A stretch of DNA of 27,147 nucleotides, from assembly GCA_002332755.1 (NCBI GenBank), contig DDBO01000225.1, forward strand, positions 1-27,147. Reading direction: 5' to 3'. This document shows positions 1 through 6,774 of the stretch, one piece after another (position 1 is the stretch's first letter; each line of letters opens with the position of its first letter). The translations under genes were made by a program, and so were the position numbers. The notes beneath the pieces are model-generated. The model searched no databases and was not told the DNA's origin. It saw only the letters and a program-made list of their open reading frames with translations. The stretch is from Bacteroidales bacterium UBA2030. GTDB taxonomy: Bacteria > Bacteroidota > Bacteroidia > Bacteroidales > TTA-H9.

Positions 1-125
1 ACAATCAGATCCTCGCTCCATGCGATGGCACAGTAAAAAAAGTCTACGTAAAGAAAGGAGACATTGTTAAAAAGGATCAACTTCTGATAGAGATAAAGCC
101 ACTGAATAACAACAAAGGCGAATAA
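1..125 (+). CDS. C-terminal end of a biotinyl/lipoyl carrier domain protein (partial)
   Basis: Only the last 40 codons are present; the frame opens at base 3 and ends at TAA 123-125. The peptide reads NQILAPCDGTVKKVYVKKGD and continues to a short asparagine-rich tail. This matches the second half of a biotinyl domain, where the sequence after the biotinylated Met-Lys-Met is typically N-x-I-x-A-P-x-D-G-x-V. The attachment lysine would lie just upstream of the window and cannot be seen. The likely role is the biotin carrier subunit of an acyl-CoA carboxylase or a decarboxylase; a lipoyl domain is the alternative. The gene ends convergently with engB and shares a terminator with it. The domain assignment is fairly secure, but the specific enzyme is unknown. 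Confidence 0.75.
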   Translation, partial: NQILAPCDGTVKKVYVKKGDIVKKDQLLIEIKPLNNNKGE

Positions 126-130
126 AACAT

Positions 131-159
131 AACCCGGGTCATCGACCCGGGTTTTGTTT
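131..159. terminator. Bidirectional intrinsic terminator between the carrier gene and engB
   Basis: A perfect 10-bp stem, AACCCGGGTC (131-140) and GACCCGGGTT (144-153), encloses a 3-nt loop. On the plus strand it is followed by TTGTTT. On the minus strand it is followed by ATGTTTTATT, so both directions have a T-rich tail. It starts 5 bases after the carrier-gene stop codon. The engB stop codon (139-141) lies inside it, so the first stem arm overlaps the end of engB. The convergent arrangement and the tails on both sides support a shared terminator. Confidence 0.85.
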
Positions 160-768
160 GGGTATGGGTTTGAAAATTTTATTGCTTTCGTTGATAAAAG
201 TGAGTATATCTTCTCTGCCAGCTCTGGTAACGCCAGATGTGATGATATAATGTGGCAGTTCTTCCCAATAATCTTTGAGGCTGTCAAAGAAAGTCTCTAT
301 GGTTCTCTGAAGGGCAACAGATCCCAATTTCTCCGTTTTTGTGAAGAGGATAGTAAACGGAAATCCGTTTTCGCCAAGCGAATTGATAAATTCAATATCT
401 ATTTTTTGCGGGGGAATGCGTGAATCGATGAGTACAAAGGTGTTGAGAAGGTTGGGTCTGTTGAGTAAGTAATCATTGATCATTTGATGCAGCTCTTCAC
501 GCGCAACCTTCGATATCCTGGCATAACCGTATCCCGGAAGGTCGGCCAGGTACCATGAGTTATCAATCAGGTAGTGATTGATAGTAATGGTTTTGCCCGG
601 AGTTGCAGAAGTCTTGGCCAGGCCTTTGCGCCCCGTAAGCATGTTAATAAGTGTGGATTTACCCACGTTCGATCTGCCTGCAAATGCATATTCGGGATGC
701 ACCGGCGGCGGGCATTGCCGGGCCTGGGTGCTGCTTTTTAAAAACTTGGCCTCACGAATCGTTATCAT
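139..768 (-). CDS. engB: Ribosome biogenesis GTP-binding protein EngB/YsxC/YihA
   Basis: This 209-aa TRAFAC-class small GTPase is known in other bacteria to be needed for assembly of the large ribosomal subunit. G1 is GRSNVGKST (31-39). The switch I threonine lies in SATPGKT (54-60). G3 is DLPGYG (76-81), the EngB hallmark. G4 is TKTEK (143-147), with Glu where TKxDK is usual. A TSG (177-179) fits G5. The length is normal for the family. The start ATG at 768 overlaps the end of the upstream N-acyltransferase gene by 17 bp, which suggests translational coupling and makes it the last gene of a three-gene minus-strand operon. Its stop codon is inside the shared terminator hairpin. Identification is secure; the TKTEK variant is conservative. 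Confidence 0.96.
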   Translation of the reverse strand: MITIREAKFLKSSTQARQCPPPVHPEYAFAGRSNVGKSTLINMLTGRKGLAKTSATPGKTITINHYLIDNSWYLADLPGYGYARISKVAREELHQMINDYLLNRPNLLNTFVLIDSRIPPQKIDIEFINSLGENGFPFTILFTKTEKLGSVALQRTIETFFDSLKDYWEELPHYIITSGVTRAGREDILTFINESNKIFKPIPKQNPGR

Positions 769-1744
769 GCGATCTCCCTTTGATTCTCAACTTAAGTTTT
801 GGCAATTTGAACTTTGGAACATAAGTGGCCAAATGGCGTTGTTTTTTCTTTTCATATACATCGCGTATGGTAATCAATATTCCTGATTCTTCCACTTCTC
901 CAAATTCATGATTCATAGCCGTCCCGAAAAAACGCATGGTAGGTGATAAATTCATGTAAGCATTTACCAGGGGTGGAATATTTTCCCCATAATTTCTGAT
1001 AGCCTGATTGAGGATTTTATAGTTTTCCTCATAGGAATTTCCTTTAAAAAGGGCTTCATGATCACAATTTTCACATTTTACCTCTAATTCGGGATGTGGC
1101 CATACGAGTTGCTCATTATCCGGAAAAAAGTTTTTAAGAAAATAGAGCAGGATATCTCGGGCATTGCGGTTGTATTGAGTGTACATGGTCATCTTGCCAA
1201 AAAAATAATGCACACCCGGGTATTCAACTACCAGAGCTCCTAATCCATCCCAAAGATTATCGAGCGAAAACATTCCTTTGCGTATGTTGAACGAAGCCTG
1301 ATAAGCCGGTTGCACAAAAGACCTGCCCAGCTCAATGGTATGTGGAACATAATTTTTGAGAAATTTATCCGAAAAATGAAAAAGATGGGCTGTCGGTGAA
1401 TCCGGTTGACCGTTGGGCAGTAAAGGAAGGTCGGCCATATGAATGAAACGATAACCTCCAATAATCTCTTCATCAGCAGGGTCCCACACAATGAGCTGTT
1501 TAAAAGGAACTTTGGCTGTATCGAAAATGTCGATATCGACCTCTTTGCCTGTTCCTCCACCTGCATCGCGGAATGATAATTCCCTTAGTCGCCCTACCTC
1601 GCGCATTACATTGGGCGAGTCGTGATGGGTAATAATGAAAATTTGCCGATTCCCATAATTGGTATTTCTGAGGAATTTCGACTCGGTGAGCTCTCGTTCC
1701 AATAATTCACGGTCAACAGGAGGGATGATGGGCTGCATTTCCAT
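752..1744 (-). CDS. OlsB/GlsB-like GNAT N-acyltransferase (probable glycine/amino lipid synthesis)
   Basis: This 330-aa protein has the Acetyltransf_5/OlsB-type fold features: RELSFRD (54-60), VDIDIFD (69-75), a central strand ending in IIGGYRF (94-100), and ELGRSFVQPAY (138-148), close to the ELGRSCV motif of ornithine-lipid acyltransferases. The C-terminal part (about 230-330) is an extension common in Bacteroidota homologues. A CENC pair lies at 224-227. Family knowledge: OlsB/GlsB enzymes move a 3-hydroxyacyl group from acyl-ACP to the amino group of ornithine or glycine. The O-acyltransferase gene lies 26 bp upstream in the same operon, as expected for the two-step pathway described for Bacteroides glycine lipids. 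The amino-acid acceptor cannot be read from sequence. The gene is often annotated as putative hemolysin, which is misleading. Confidence 0.8.
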   Translation of the reverse strand: MEMQPIIPPVDRELLERELTESKFLRNTNYGNRQIFIITHHDSPNVMREVGRLRELSFRDAGGGTGKEVDIDIFDTAKVPFKQLIVWDPADEEIIGGYRFIHMADLPLLPNGQPDSPTAHLFHFSDKFLKNYVPHTIELGRSFVQPAYQASFNIRKGMFSLDNLWDGLGALVVEYPGVHYFFGKMTMYTQYNRNARDILLYFLKNFFPDNEQLVWPHPELEVKCENCDHEALFKGNSYEENYKILNQAIRNYGENIPPLVNAYMNLSPTMRFFGTAMNHEFGEVEESGILITIRDVYEKKKQRHLATYVPKFKLPKLKLRIKGRSHDNDS

Positions 1745-1748
1745 GTGG

Positions 1749-1760
1749 GTAAACGTTTAC
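1749..1760. repeat. Perfect 12-bp palindrome GTAAACGTTTAC upstream of the N-acyltransferase gene
   Basis: GTAAACGTTTAC lies 4 bp upstream of the N-acyltransferase ATG, within the 26-bp gap after the O-acyltransferase gene. It is a perfect dyad centred on CG, resembling a LacI-family half-site arrangement. No regulator gene for it is visible nearby. Its position inside an operon makes an operator less likely, and it may be chance or affect translation initiation. Confidence 0.35.
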
Positions 1761-1770
1761 ATATGCAAAG

Positions 1771-2616
1771 TTAAGGCTCAAATGGAGTATATGGATTGTG
1801 GGCAAGCTTATAAACATGTTCTTTTATGCGCGCTGCCCATTGGCTGTCGGTATAGCGATTGTCGAGCAGGGTATAAGGAATAGGTTTACCAAAGCGCAGG
1901 GTCAGGGTTTTGCCTTTTTGTTTCACCATTTCATCCACCAAAAAAAGCATTTCGATATTGAATTTAATGCCCAGCGCCTTTCTGATGTTGGCCAGGCGAT
2001 AGAAAAATTTCGAATTGCTACCCTCAGCATAAACAGGTATGATGTCTCTGTGATGGATTCGAGCCTTGGTGACGAAAGTCTTTTTCCATTCCAGATCAAC
2101 GATGCGACCTCCTTGCCTGCGGGAACAAAGCCCGGCAGGAAAATAGAGCAGGGTGCGATCTCCGGCAAATGTTTCGTCTAATTGTTTGACCAGATGCGGA
2201 TTCCTTCCATGTTTATTGATGGGTACGAAAAGACTTCGGGTATTTGGAATAGATAGCAAAATGTCGTTCACCGGAAACACTATGTCAGGCATCTTTCGGC
2301 CTACTACCATCATCAACGCCAGGCCATCCATGCCTCCAAGGGGATGATTGGCAACAAATATATAGCGTCCCTGAGGATTCCAATCGAGATTACCCTCGGC
2401 TACCACCTTTAAACCCAGTTCGTTAAGTGTGGCTTCTATAAAAGGCAAACCCTCCAGGTGTCTATATTTACTGAGTACATAATTTACTTCGTCTTCATGC
2501 ACCACTCTTCTCAGCCAATGGATGACAAACCCGGGCACCATGCGGTGAAGTTTCTCACTTTTGTTTCGAATAACCTGCTCAACATCAACAAATTTAGTGA
2601 TTTCGAAATTATCCAT
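1771..2616 (-). CDS. GlsA/OlsA-like 1-acyl-glycerophosphate-type O-acyltransferase
   Basis: This 281-aa PlsC-superfamily acyltransferase has its catalytic block at NHPLGGMDG (90-98). His91 and Asp97 are separated by five residues, one more than the usual HX4D. A second block, LYFPAGLCSRR (157-167), corresponds to the FPEG substrate motif. RYIFVAN (84-90) is the strand leading into the active site. No obvious transmembrane helix is seen, so it is probably peripheral at the inner membrane. Paired with the OlsB-like gene, the expected reaction is transfer of a second acyl chain to the 3-hydroxyl of the N-acylated amino acid, giving a glycine- or ornithine-type lipid. It is the first gene of the minus-strand operon and diverges from mraZ. 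An ordinary phosphatidate-pathway PlsC is the alternative, less likely given the neighbour. Confidence 0.78.
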   Translation of the reverse strand: MDNFEITKFVDVEQVIRNKSEKLHRMVPGFVIHWLRRVVHEDEVNYVLSKYRHLEGLPFIEATLNELGLKVVAEGNLDWNPQGRYIFVANHPLGGMDGLALMMVVGRKMPDIVFPVNDILLSIPNTRSLFVPINKHGRNPHLVKQLDETFAGDRTLLYFPAGLCSRRQGGRIVDLEWKKTFVTKARIHHRDIIPVYAEGSNSKFFYRLANIRKALGIKFNIEMLFLVDEMVKQKGKTLTLRFGKPIPYTLLDNRYTDSQWAARIKEHVYKLAHNPYTPFEP

Positions 2617-2642
2617 GGAGGCAAACCGTTTAAGCGGGTGCG

Positions 2643-2650
2643 CAAAATTA
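2643..2650 (-). promoter_or_regulatory. Candidate Bacteroidota -7 element for the acyltransferase-engB operon
   Basis: The minus strand reads TAATTTTG, an exact match to the Bacteroidota -7 consensus TAnnTTTG. It ends 26 bp before the O-acyltransferase ATG. No convincing TTTG or TTG -33 element is found about 19-20 bp further upstream. The same ten bases, TTAATTTTGC, also precede yqeY. Support is motif plus position only. Confidence 0.35.
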
Positions 2651-2759
2651 ACCTTTTCAGCTTATTGCAGCCATGGGGTAGATTCTACTTTTTCCACCAA
2701 AATTTAAAAAAGCCCCGAAATGCTCAACCCCTTACTGGTACATGGCTTTTAGAGGGTTA

Positions 2760-2836
2760 AGAGTGGCTGTGTGAAAAAAGTTATCAACAAAGTGTTGTTT
2801 TTGGTGGAAAAAAATGCAATTTTGTGCAACAAAGTG
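2760..2836 (+). promoter_or_regulatory. Candidate mraZ/dcw promoter with MraZ-box-like GTG repeats
   Basis: GTG cores occur at 2763, 2792, 2804, 2824 and 2834, in contexts such as GAGTGG, AAAGTGTTG, TTGGTGGAAA and AAAGTGGGG. CAACAAAGTG occurs twice exactly, at 2785-2794 and 2827-2836, 42 bp apart. In other phyla MraZ is known to bind short direct repeats containing (A)GTG or TGGG in front of its own gene, so autoregulation is a reasonable inference. A possible promoter lies within the repeats: GTTG (2794-2797), a 19-bp spacer and CAATTTTG (2817-2824), the latter one base off TAnnTTTG. This would give a leader of roughly 45 nt. Confidence 0.45.
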
Positions 2837-2876
2837 GGGCAACTCATCGTATTTTCGTACAGACACCTGAATCAAT

Positions 2877-3347
2877 ATGTTGACATTTACGGGAACGCAC
2901 GAATGCACGCTCGATGGCAAAGGCAGGATCCAGCTCCCGGTAAGTCTGCGAAGGCAGCTTGCAGGAGAGGGACCCGCTGAGTTTGTGCTCCGTAGAAGCA
3001 TTTTTTCAAAGTGTCTGGAGCTCTTTCCCAAAAGTGAATGGGACCTGGAGCTTGAAAAGATTAATCAGCTTAACAGGTATAATCCCGACAACCTGGCTTT
3101 TATTCGGCTCTTTATGGCAGGCAGCAAACCGGTAGAAATGGATGCCACCGGTCGCATTCTGATCACCAAAGACCTGCTTAATTATGCCGGAATAACGAAA
3201 GATGTGGTTGTGGCTTCCAGAGTGAATGTTTTGGAAGTATGGGATAAAGAAGCCTACGAAAATACCGTTGGTAGCGTAACGCCAGAAGCGTTTGCTGAGC
3301 TTGCCCGCAAAGTTATGGGTAATACTACCGGTGAAAATATTGGCTGA
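2877..3347 (+). CDS. mraZ: Transcriptional regulator MraZ
   Basis: This 156-aa protein carries two SpoVT/AbrB-like motifs: LDGKGRIQLP (12-21) in the N-terminal half and DATGRILIT (89-97) in the C-terminal half, the double arrangement typical of MraZ. Family knowledge: MraZ forms a ring-shaped oligomer, binds direct repeats upstream of the dcw operon and represses or modulates it. The ATG at 2877 gives the usual N-terminus, with the first motif beginning at residue 12. It is the first gene of the cluster, 12 bp before rsmH, and its upstream region holds repeats that could be its own operator. Length and position are normal. Confidence 0.96.
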   Translation: MLTFTGTHECTLDGKGRIQLPVSLRRQLAGEGPAEFVLRRSIFSKCLELFPKSEWDLELEKINQLNRYNPDNLAFIRLFMAGSKPVEMDATGRILITKDLLNYAGITKDVVVASRVNVLEVWDKEAYENTVGSVTPEAFAELARKVMGNTTGENIG

Positions 3348-3359
3348 TTCAATCATATT

Positions 3360-4256
3360 ATGTCCTACCATTTGCCTGTTTTATTGAAAGAAAGTGTGAA
3401 TGCCCTGCTTGAGGTAAAGGGAGAGGTTTGGGTAGACGTGACCTTTGGCGGTGGTGGGCATACCCGTGAAATATTGAGTCGCATGGGAAAAGGATGCCTT
3501 GTGGCTTTCGACCAGGATGCCGATGCCCTGGCCAATGTACCCGATGATGAACGCTTAATTTTTGTTAATGAAAACTTCAGGTTTCTGAAGCGTTTTTTGC
3601 GATTTTACAATGTTATCCCTGTTGATGGCATTCTGGCAGATTTGGGCGTTTCGTCGTGGCAAATCGATGAGCCCCATAAAGGATTTTCTACCCGTTACGA
3701 TGCCCCTGCCGACATGCGAATGGACCGTCGTAGCTCGCTAACAGCAGCCGGAATTTTGGCCGGATATACCGAAGAAGATCTGTTCCGAATCTTTAGGGAA
3801 TACGGAGAGTTGCCCAATGCCCGGCAAATTGCCTCTCGGATAGCAAAGCTAAGGCAGCAAGAATCTATCGACACCACCGGAAAGCTGCGCGAAGTATTGT
3901 TACCCCTGAGTCCTCGCGGGGCAGAAAACAAGTTTTTGGCCCAGGTTTTTCAGGCCCTGCGCATAGAGGTGAATCAGGAACTGGATGCTCTAAAAGACCT
4001 CCTCTTACAGTCGGCCGAGGTGCTCAGGCCCGGTGGCCGCCTGGTGATTATTTCTTATCATTCACTGGAAGACCGACTGGTGAAGAATTTCATGAAAACA
4101 GGAACCTTCGATGGTGAACCTGTCAAGGATTTTTATGGAAATCTGATGGCTCCTTTCAGACCTGTGCATAAAAAGCCATTGGAAGCAAGTGCTGAAGAGA
4201 TTGCCTGCAACCCTCGGGCTCGTAGTGCTAAACTCAGAATTGCAGAAAAGTTATGA
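3360..4256 (+). CDS. rsmH: 16S rRNA (cytosine(1402)-N(4))-methyltransferase RsmH
   Basis: This 298-aa SAM-dependent enzyme (formerly MraW) is known to methylate N4 of C1402 in the ribosomal decoding centre. The SAM-binding motif is VDVTFGGGGHTREIL (25-39), followed by AFDQD (49-53). The family block DLGVSSWQID lies at 94-103. The catalytic-side motif SYHSLEDR is at 232-239, and NPRARSAKLR (284-293) is the conserved C-terminal signature. Length is normal. It starts 12 bp after mraZ, and its stop overlaps the ftsL-like start by 4 bp (ATGA), so translation is probably coupled. Identification is secure. Confidence 0.97.
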   Translation: MSYHLPVLLKESVNALLEVKGEVWVDVTFGGGGHTREILSRMGKGCLVAFDQDADALANVPDDERLIFVNENFRFLKRFLRFYNVIPVDGILADLGVSSWQIDEPHKGFSTRYDAPADMRMDRRSSLTAAGILAGYTEEDLFRIFREYGELPNARQIASRIAKLRQQESIDTTGKLREVLLPLSPRGAENKFLAQVFQALRIEVNQELDALKDLLLQSAEVLRPGGRLVIISYHSLEDRLVKNFMKTGTFDGEPVKDFYGNLMAPFRPVHKKPLEASAEEIACNPRARSAKLRIAEKL

Positions 4257-4630
4257 GCGCTAAACAACATCAATCCAAAACCCACCGCAACAGGGGATTT
4301 CTGAAGCAAGTGCTTTCGGGTAGTGCACTCACTGGCCACGAGCAGGCTGTGTTGCGGCTGATTAGCTTTTTGGCCATTCTGGGTATCCTATACATTGCTA
4401 ATACCTATTGGGGTATAAAAACCCTCAGGAAAATTAATGCCCTAAAAAAAGAGCAAAAGGAACTTGCCTACGACTACACTACAGCTCGCTCGGCCTGGAG
4501 TGACAGCACAAAGCAGTCGAGATTGCTCAGGCGGGCAAAAGCCATTGGCCTCATAGAAGCGCCGGAGCCCCCTATTAAAATAACCCTTTCACAAGAAGAT
4601 ATTAAAAAACTTGAAGCCTACCGCAAATAA
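4253..4630 (+). CDS. ftsL: FtsL-like cell division protein
   Basis: This 125-aa bitopic membrane protein has a charged cytoplasmic segment (1-33), one transmembrane helix (about 34-53, LRLISFLAILGILYIANTYW) and a periplasmic coiled-coil stretch (about 55-92) ending in AKAIGLIEAPEPP. Sequence similarity to E. coli FtsL is too low to see by eye; the assignment rests on topology, size and position between rsmH and ftsI, where ftsL lies in nearly all dcw clusters. In that role it would join FtsQ and the FtsB/DivIC-like protein encoded at 21061 to regulate FtsW-FtsI. It overlaps rsmH by 4 bp and precedes ftsI by 5 bp. Confidence 0.8.
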   Translation: MSAKQHQSKTHRNRGFLKQVLSGSALTGHEQAVLRLISFLAILGILYIANTYWGIKTLRKINALKKEQKELAYDYTTARSAWSDSTKQSRLLRRAKAIGLIEAPEPPIKITLSQEDIKKLEAYRK

Positions 4631-4635
4631 TCCCT

Positions 4636-6774
4636 ATGGACGCGATTAAACCTAAAAAGATTGCTCTACTGTGGTCCATCTACTGGTTTATGGTGGTCAT
4701 TGGGGGGATTATTATTTATAAGGCGGGAGATATTATTTTTCTCAAAGGGGAGGAATATCGATTGCATGCGCGTGAAACCACCCTTAAGTTGGGAGAAGTG
4801 GAAGCCGTAAGAGGAAATATCATGTCGGCCGATGGTAATGTATTGGCAACGACTGTTCCCATTTTCGATATACGCATGGATGTAGCAAGCCCCAATATTC
4901 CAGCCGCCTTGTTCAAGGAAAAGCTGGATTCGCTGGCCAATTCCCTTGCGCGTGTATTCCCTTCGAAATCGGCTAACCAATGGAAGAGCGACCTGCGTGA
5001 GGCCCGGAAAAAACGGAGCCGGTATTTTCTTTTAAAACGCAATGTAGATTATGCCACACTTAAGGAAGTTAAGAAGATGCCGATTTTGCGTTTGGGGCCT
5101 AACCGCGGAGGATTAATCCTGGTTCAAAAAAATATTCGCAGAATGCCTTATGGTATGCTTGCCCGACGTACTATTGGTTATTTCAATGCAGAGCAAGATT
5201 TGTATGTAGGGCTCGAAGGTGCTTACAACGAATTTCTGAAGGGGATTAACGGAAAGATGTGGATGCAGAGGATTTCGGGCGGGGAATGGATTCCTGTGCT
5301 TGGTGATCAAATTACACAACCTGTCAATGGAAAAGATATTATCACAACCCTGGATATAAAATTACAGGATGTTGCTGAACGCTCCTTGCTCGAACAACTG
5401 GAGGCCAATGATGCAGCTCAGGGTTGCGCAGTGGTGATGGAAGTAAAAACCGGAGATATTAAGGCTATTGCCAACTTGTCGAAATCACCCGAAGGAGGCT
5501 ACGAAGAAAGATATAATTATGCATTGGCCGAGAGTATTGAACCTGGTTCCACCTTTAAGCTAATATCACTCGTAGCAGCTATGGATGAAAGCCGGTTGAA
5601 ACTAACCGACAGCATTCCCTACCAGGCAAGTGTAGTGTGGGCCAATGCCCTGATGAAAGATGATCATGCGCTCAACAAGAAATATATCACCCTGAAAGAG
5701 GCATTTGCACACAGCAGCAATGTTGCTACTTCCTTGTTTGTGAATAAGGTATTTGGTAAAAAGCCCCGCAAATTCAGTGATAAACTGTATGAAATGGGAA
5801 TTGGTAAACCTCTGGGGATTGAAATTCCCGGAGAAGGGAAGCCATTTGTAAGAAAATCGGACGATCCGCGATGGTCGAAAACCACCCTGCCTTATATGTC
5901 GATTGGCTATGAAGTAAAAGTTACTCCTCTGCAAATACTAACATTTTACAATGCGATTGTGAATAAAGGGCGCATGATGAAACCCCGGTTTGTAAAGGAA
6001 ATACGGGAAGGCGAACAGGCAGTGAAAATACTTGAACCTGAGGTGCTGGTTTCATCGGTATGCTCAGAGGAAACGGCATTAAAGGCCATGGAAATGATGC
6101 AGGCTGTGGTGGAAAAAGGCACTGCCCGGGGAGCCTTTAACGGTGCCCCATATTCCGTTGCAGGAAAGACAGGTACTGCACAGATTGCAGTAGGTGGGCG
6201 ATACAATAAATCTAATTATAATGCCTCATTCGTAGGGTATTTCCCTGCCGATGACCCCCAATATACTATCATGGTGGTTATCAGCAATCCACAAAAGGGA
6301 AAAATTTACGGTGGTGCAGTAGCTGCTCCGGTTTTCAGGGCTATTGCGGATCGCATTTATGCTACGTCTTTAGGGGTGAAGGATGAGATCCCCAAAATTG
6401 CGCAAACAGTCGATTTGCATATGGACGATTCTCTGGTCGGGCTCAGCGATTTATCTGTGAAAGGCTGGTTGCCCGACCTGGCTCATGCTTTTGAATTTAT
6501 TGAAGGCGAAAAAACCTCTACCCAGGTGAGTGAAGGCTGGGCAGAGGTCTTTATGAAAAATGGACGTCCAAGCATTCAATCCATTTCGCTGCCTCGCAAC
6601 AAGGTTCCCGATGTAAGGGGAATGACAGCCCGCGATGCTACTTACCTGTTAGAGGCGTGCGGATTGCGTGTAAGCCTGAACGGCAGAGGAAGGGTTAAAG
6701 ATCAGTCTTTACCAGCCGGAACACCTATTTCGAAGGGTGCTGATGTTCGATTAACATTAAGTTGCTCACTATGA
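4636..6774 (+). CDS. ftsI: Septal peptidoglycan transpeptidase FtsI (class B PBP, PBP3-type) with C-terminal PASTA domain
   Basis: This 712-aa class B penicillin-binding protein has a short cytoplasmic tail and one transmembrane helix (about 10-29), followed by a PBP dimerisation domain (about 50-220). The transpeptidase domain carries all three active-site motifs: STFK (305-308, nucleophile Ser305), SSN (360-362) and KTGT (511-514). A single C-terminal PASTA domain spans about 654-712, starting at NKVPDVRGM. It cross-links peptide stems during septation and works with FtsW, encoded downstream. E. coli FtsI lacks PASTA, while Bacteroidota and Gram-positive homologues often have it. It starts 5 bp after the ftsL-like gene, and its stop overlaps the preferred murE start by 4 bp. 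Confidence 0.95.
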   Translation: MDAIKPKKIALLWSIYWFMVVIGGIIIYKAGDIIFLKGEEYRLHARETTLKLGEVEAVRGNIMSADGNVLATTVPIFDIRMDVASPNIPAALFKEKLDSLANSLARVFPSKSANQWKSDLREARKKRSRYFLLKRNVDYATLKEVKKMPILRLGPNRGGLILVQKNIRRMPYGMLARRTIGYFNAEQDLYVGLEGAYNEFLKGINGKMWMQRISGGEWIPVLGDQITQPVNGKDIITTLDIKLQDVAERSLLEQLEANDAAQGCAVVMEVKTGDIKAIANLSKSPEGGYEERYNYALAESIEPGSTFKLISLVAAMDESRLKLTDSIPYQASVVWANALMKDDHALNKKYITLKEAFAHSSNVATSLFVNKVFGKKPRKFSDKLYEMGIGKPLGIEIPGEGKPFVRKSDDPRWSKTTLPYMSIGYEVKVTPLQILTFYNAIVNKGRMMKPRFVKEIREGEQAVKILEPEVLVSSVCSEETALKAMEMMQAVVEKGTARGAFNGAPYSVAGKTGTAQIAVGGRYNKSNYNASFVGYFPADDPQYTIMVVISNPQKGKIYGGAVAAPVFRAIADRIYATSLGVKDEIPKIAQTVDLHMDDSLVGLSDLSVKGWLPDLAHAFEFIEGEKTSTQVSEGWAEVFMKNGRPSIQSISLPRNKVPDVRGMTARDATYLLEACGLRVSLNGRGRVKDQSLPAGTPISKGADVRLTLSCSL

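Larger units (their letters stand above)
2617..2876. promoter_or_regulatory. Divergent intergenic region between the acyltransferase operon and mraZ
   Basis: This 260-bp AT-rich gap is the longest non-coding stretch in the window and must hold promoters for both directions. It contains the minus-strand -7 candidate at 2643-2650, a 14-bp sequence present once facing each gene (2689-2702 and 2799-2812), and a series of GTG-containing repeats before mraZ. It also contains TTATCAACA (2781-2789), one mismatch from the DnaA box TTATCCACA. I see no RNA gene or riboswitch-like structure. Confidence 0.6.

Noticed and set aside
2726..2764. Imperfect hairpin CTCAACCC ... GGGTTAAGAG in the divergent region.
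   Set aside because: The stem has a two-base bulge and a loop of about 20 nt, so it is unlikely to be stable or meaningful on its own.
6762..6770. TTG at 6762 as the murE start, adding three residues.
   Set aside because: The ATG at 6771 gives the ATGA overlap seen repeatedly in this operon and a normal MurE N-terminus.
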